A DNA stretch of 64,000 nucleotides, taken from NCBI RefSeq assembly GCF_018687715.1, contig NC_056758.1, positions 22,548,501-22,612,500 of the forward strand, given 5' to 3'. The number at the start of each line of letters is the position of its first letter. The stretch's first letter is position 1. The notes beneath the pieces are model-generated. The model ran no database searches. It was not told where the DNA came from and saw only the letters and a program-made list of their open reading frames with translations. The position numbers and the translations under genes were made by a program. The DNA comes from Carya illinoinensis. Lineage: Eukaryota > Streptophyta > Magnoliopsida > Fagales > Juglandaceae. Shown here one piece after another: positions 63,951 through 64,000 of this stretch.

Positions 63951-64000
63951 CAAAAAAGGAGGTTAAACTCGAAAGATTGTTGAGAGATGACTAAATCTTG
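63951..64000 (+). repeat. Unit 66, 50-bp stub of monomer A1
   Basis: The first 50 bases of another unit, from the junction A-tract to ATGACTAAATCTTG. The A1 start (GAAAGATTGTTGAG) is clear. The array continues beyond the window. Confidence 0.9.

Larger units (their letters stand above)
1..64000. repeat. Tandem satellite array, 984-bp dimeric unit, 65 complete copies plus stub
   Basis: The same sequence recurs every 984 bp (ten times at 983 bp) from the first base to the last, always in the same orientation. The junction motif CAAAAAAGGAGG marks each unit start: 1, 985, 1969 and onward to 62967, with a 50-bp stub at 63951. Units differ from one another mostly by single bases and by which monomer subtypes they carry. 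No inverted copy, inserted transposon or unique spacer was seen. Both ends of the window lie inside the array, so its true length is unknown. Long arrays of this kind are known from centromeric, subtelomeric and knob heterochromatin of plants and other eukaryotes; that this one has such a role is inference. I do not recognise the satellite family. Confidence 0.97.

Noticed and set aside
1..64000. CRISPR array
   Set aside because: The repeats are about 1 kb and contiguous, with no short repeat-spacer structure and no cas gene.
1..64000. rDNA intergenic spacer or 5S array
   Set aside because: No conserved rRNA segment is visible in any unit, and the whole 984 bp repeats without a gene.
1..64000. 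Tandem LTR or helitron-derived array
   Set aside because: I see no LTR ends, primer-binding site, polypurine tract next to a TG/CA border, or reverse-transcriptase motif. Origin from a transposon remains possible but unsupported.
1..64000. Assignment to a known ~1-kb plant centromere satellite such as those of potato
   Set aside because: Only the unit length is roughly similar. I cannot compare sequences here, so naming the family or species would be a guess.

Overview
The window is one uninterrupted tandem satellite array. It holds 65 complete copies and a 50-bp stub of a 984-bp unit, all head to tail in one orientation. I see no gene, RNA gene, transposon, CRISPR array or unique-sequence island in it. 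The sequence is A+T-rich, with short A-tracts and a strong excess of G over C on the given strand. A long, well-resolved array of this kind fits a centromeric, pericentromeric, subtelomeric or knob-like heterochromatin block in a eukaryote. A plant is my best guess from the unit size and style, but I do not recognise the satellite family and cannot place the species.

Each unit is a dimer of two diverged but alignable monomers, A (494 bp, positions 1-494 of the first unit) and B (490 bp, 495-984). Numbering units from the junction motif CAAAAAAGGAGG, unit 1 starts at 1, unit 2 at 985 and so on; the stub is 63951-64000. Each monomer has two main subtypes. A1 and A2 differ at about 20 sites. B1 and B2 also differ at many sites, including two compensating 1-bp indels. 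A full B2 is always followed by an A2 start, and a full-length A2 by B1, so the type-2 variant is a linked block that crosses the B-to-A junction. Exactly ten units are 983 bp instead of 984. All ten are B2/B1 recombinants that took one indel without the other.

Layout: 1-1968, two units. 1969-9840, two copies of a 4-unit repeat (3,936 bp). 9841-10824, single A2-B1 unit. 10825-20664, two copies of a 5-unit repeat (4,920 bp) with no difference seen by eye. 20665-21648, a third copy of one of its units. 21649-25584, two copies of a 2-unit repeat. 25585-26568, single unit. 26569-32470, two copies of a 3-unit repeat (2,951 bp). 32471-36405, four mixed units. 36406-42306, three copies of a 1,967-bp pair with a conversion patch. 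42307-45257, three recombinant units. 45258-49191, two 1,967-bp pairs. 49192-50175, single unit. 50176-56079, two copies of a 3-unit repeat (2,952 bp). 56080-63950, further alternating units, then the stub.

The biology visible here is how a satellite evolves: unequal exchange amplifies blocks of 2-5 units, short conversion-like patches shuffle the subtypes, and the array is homogenised locally so that its left and right parts carry different variants. The small open frames that recur in every unit look like by-products of the repeat and are not annotated as genes.
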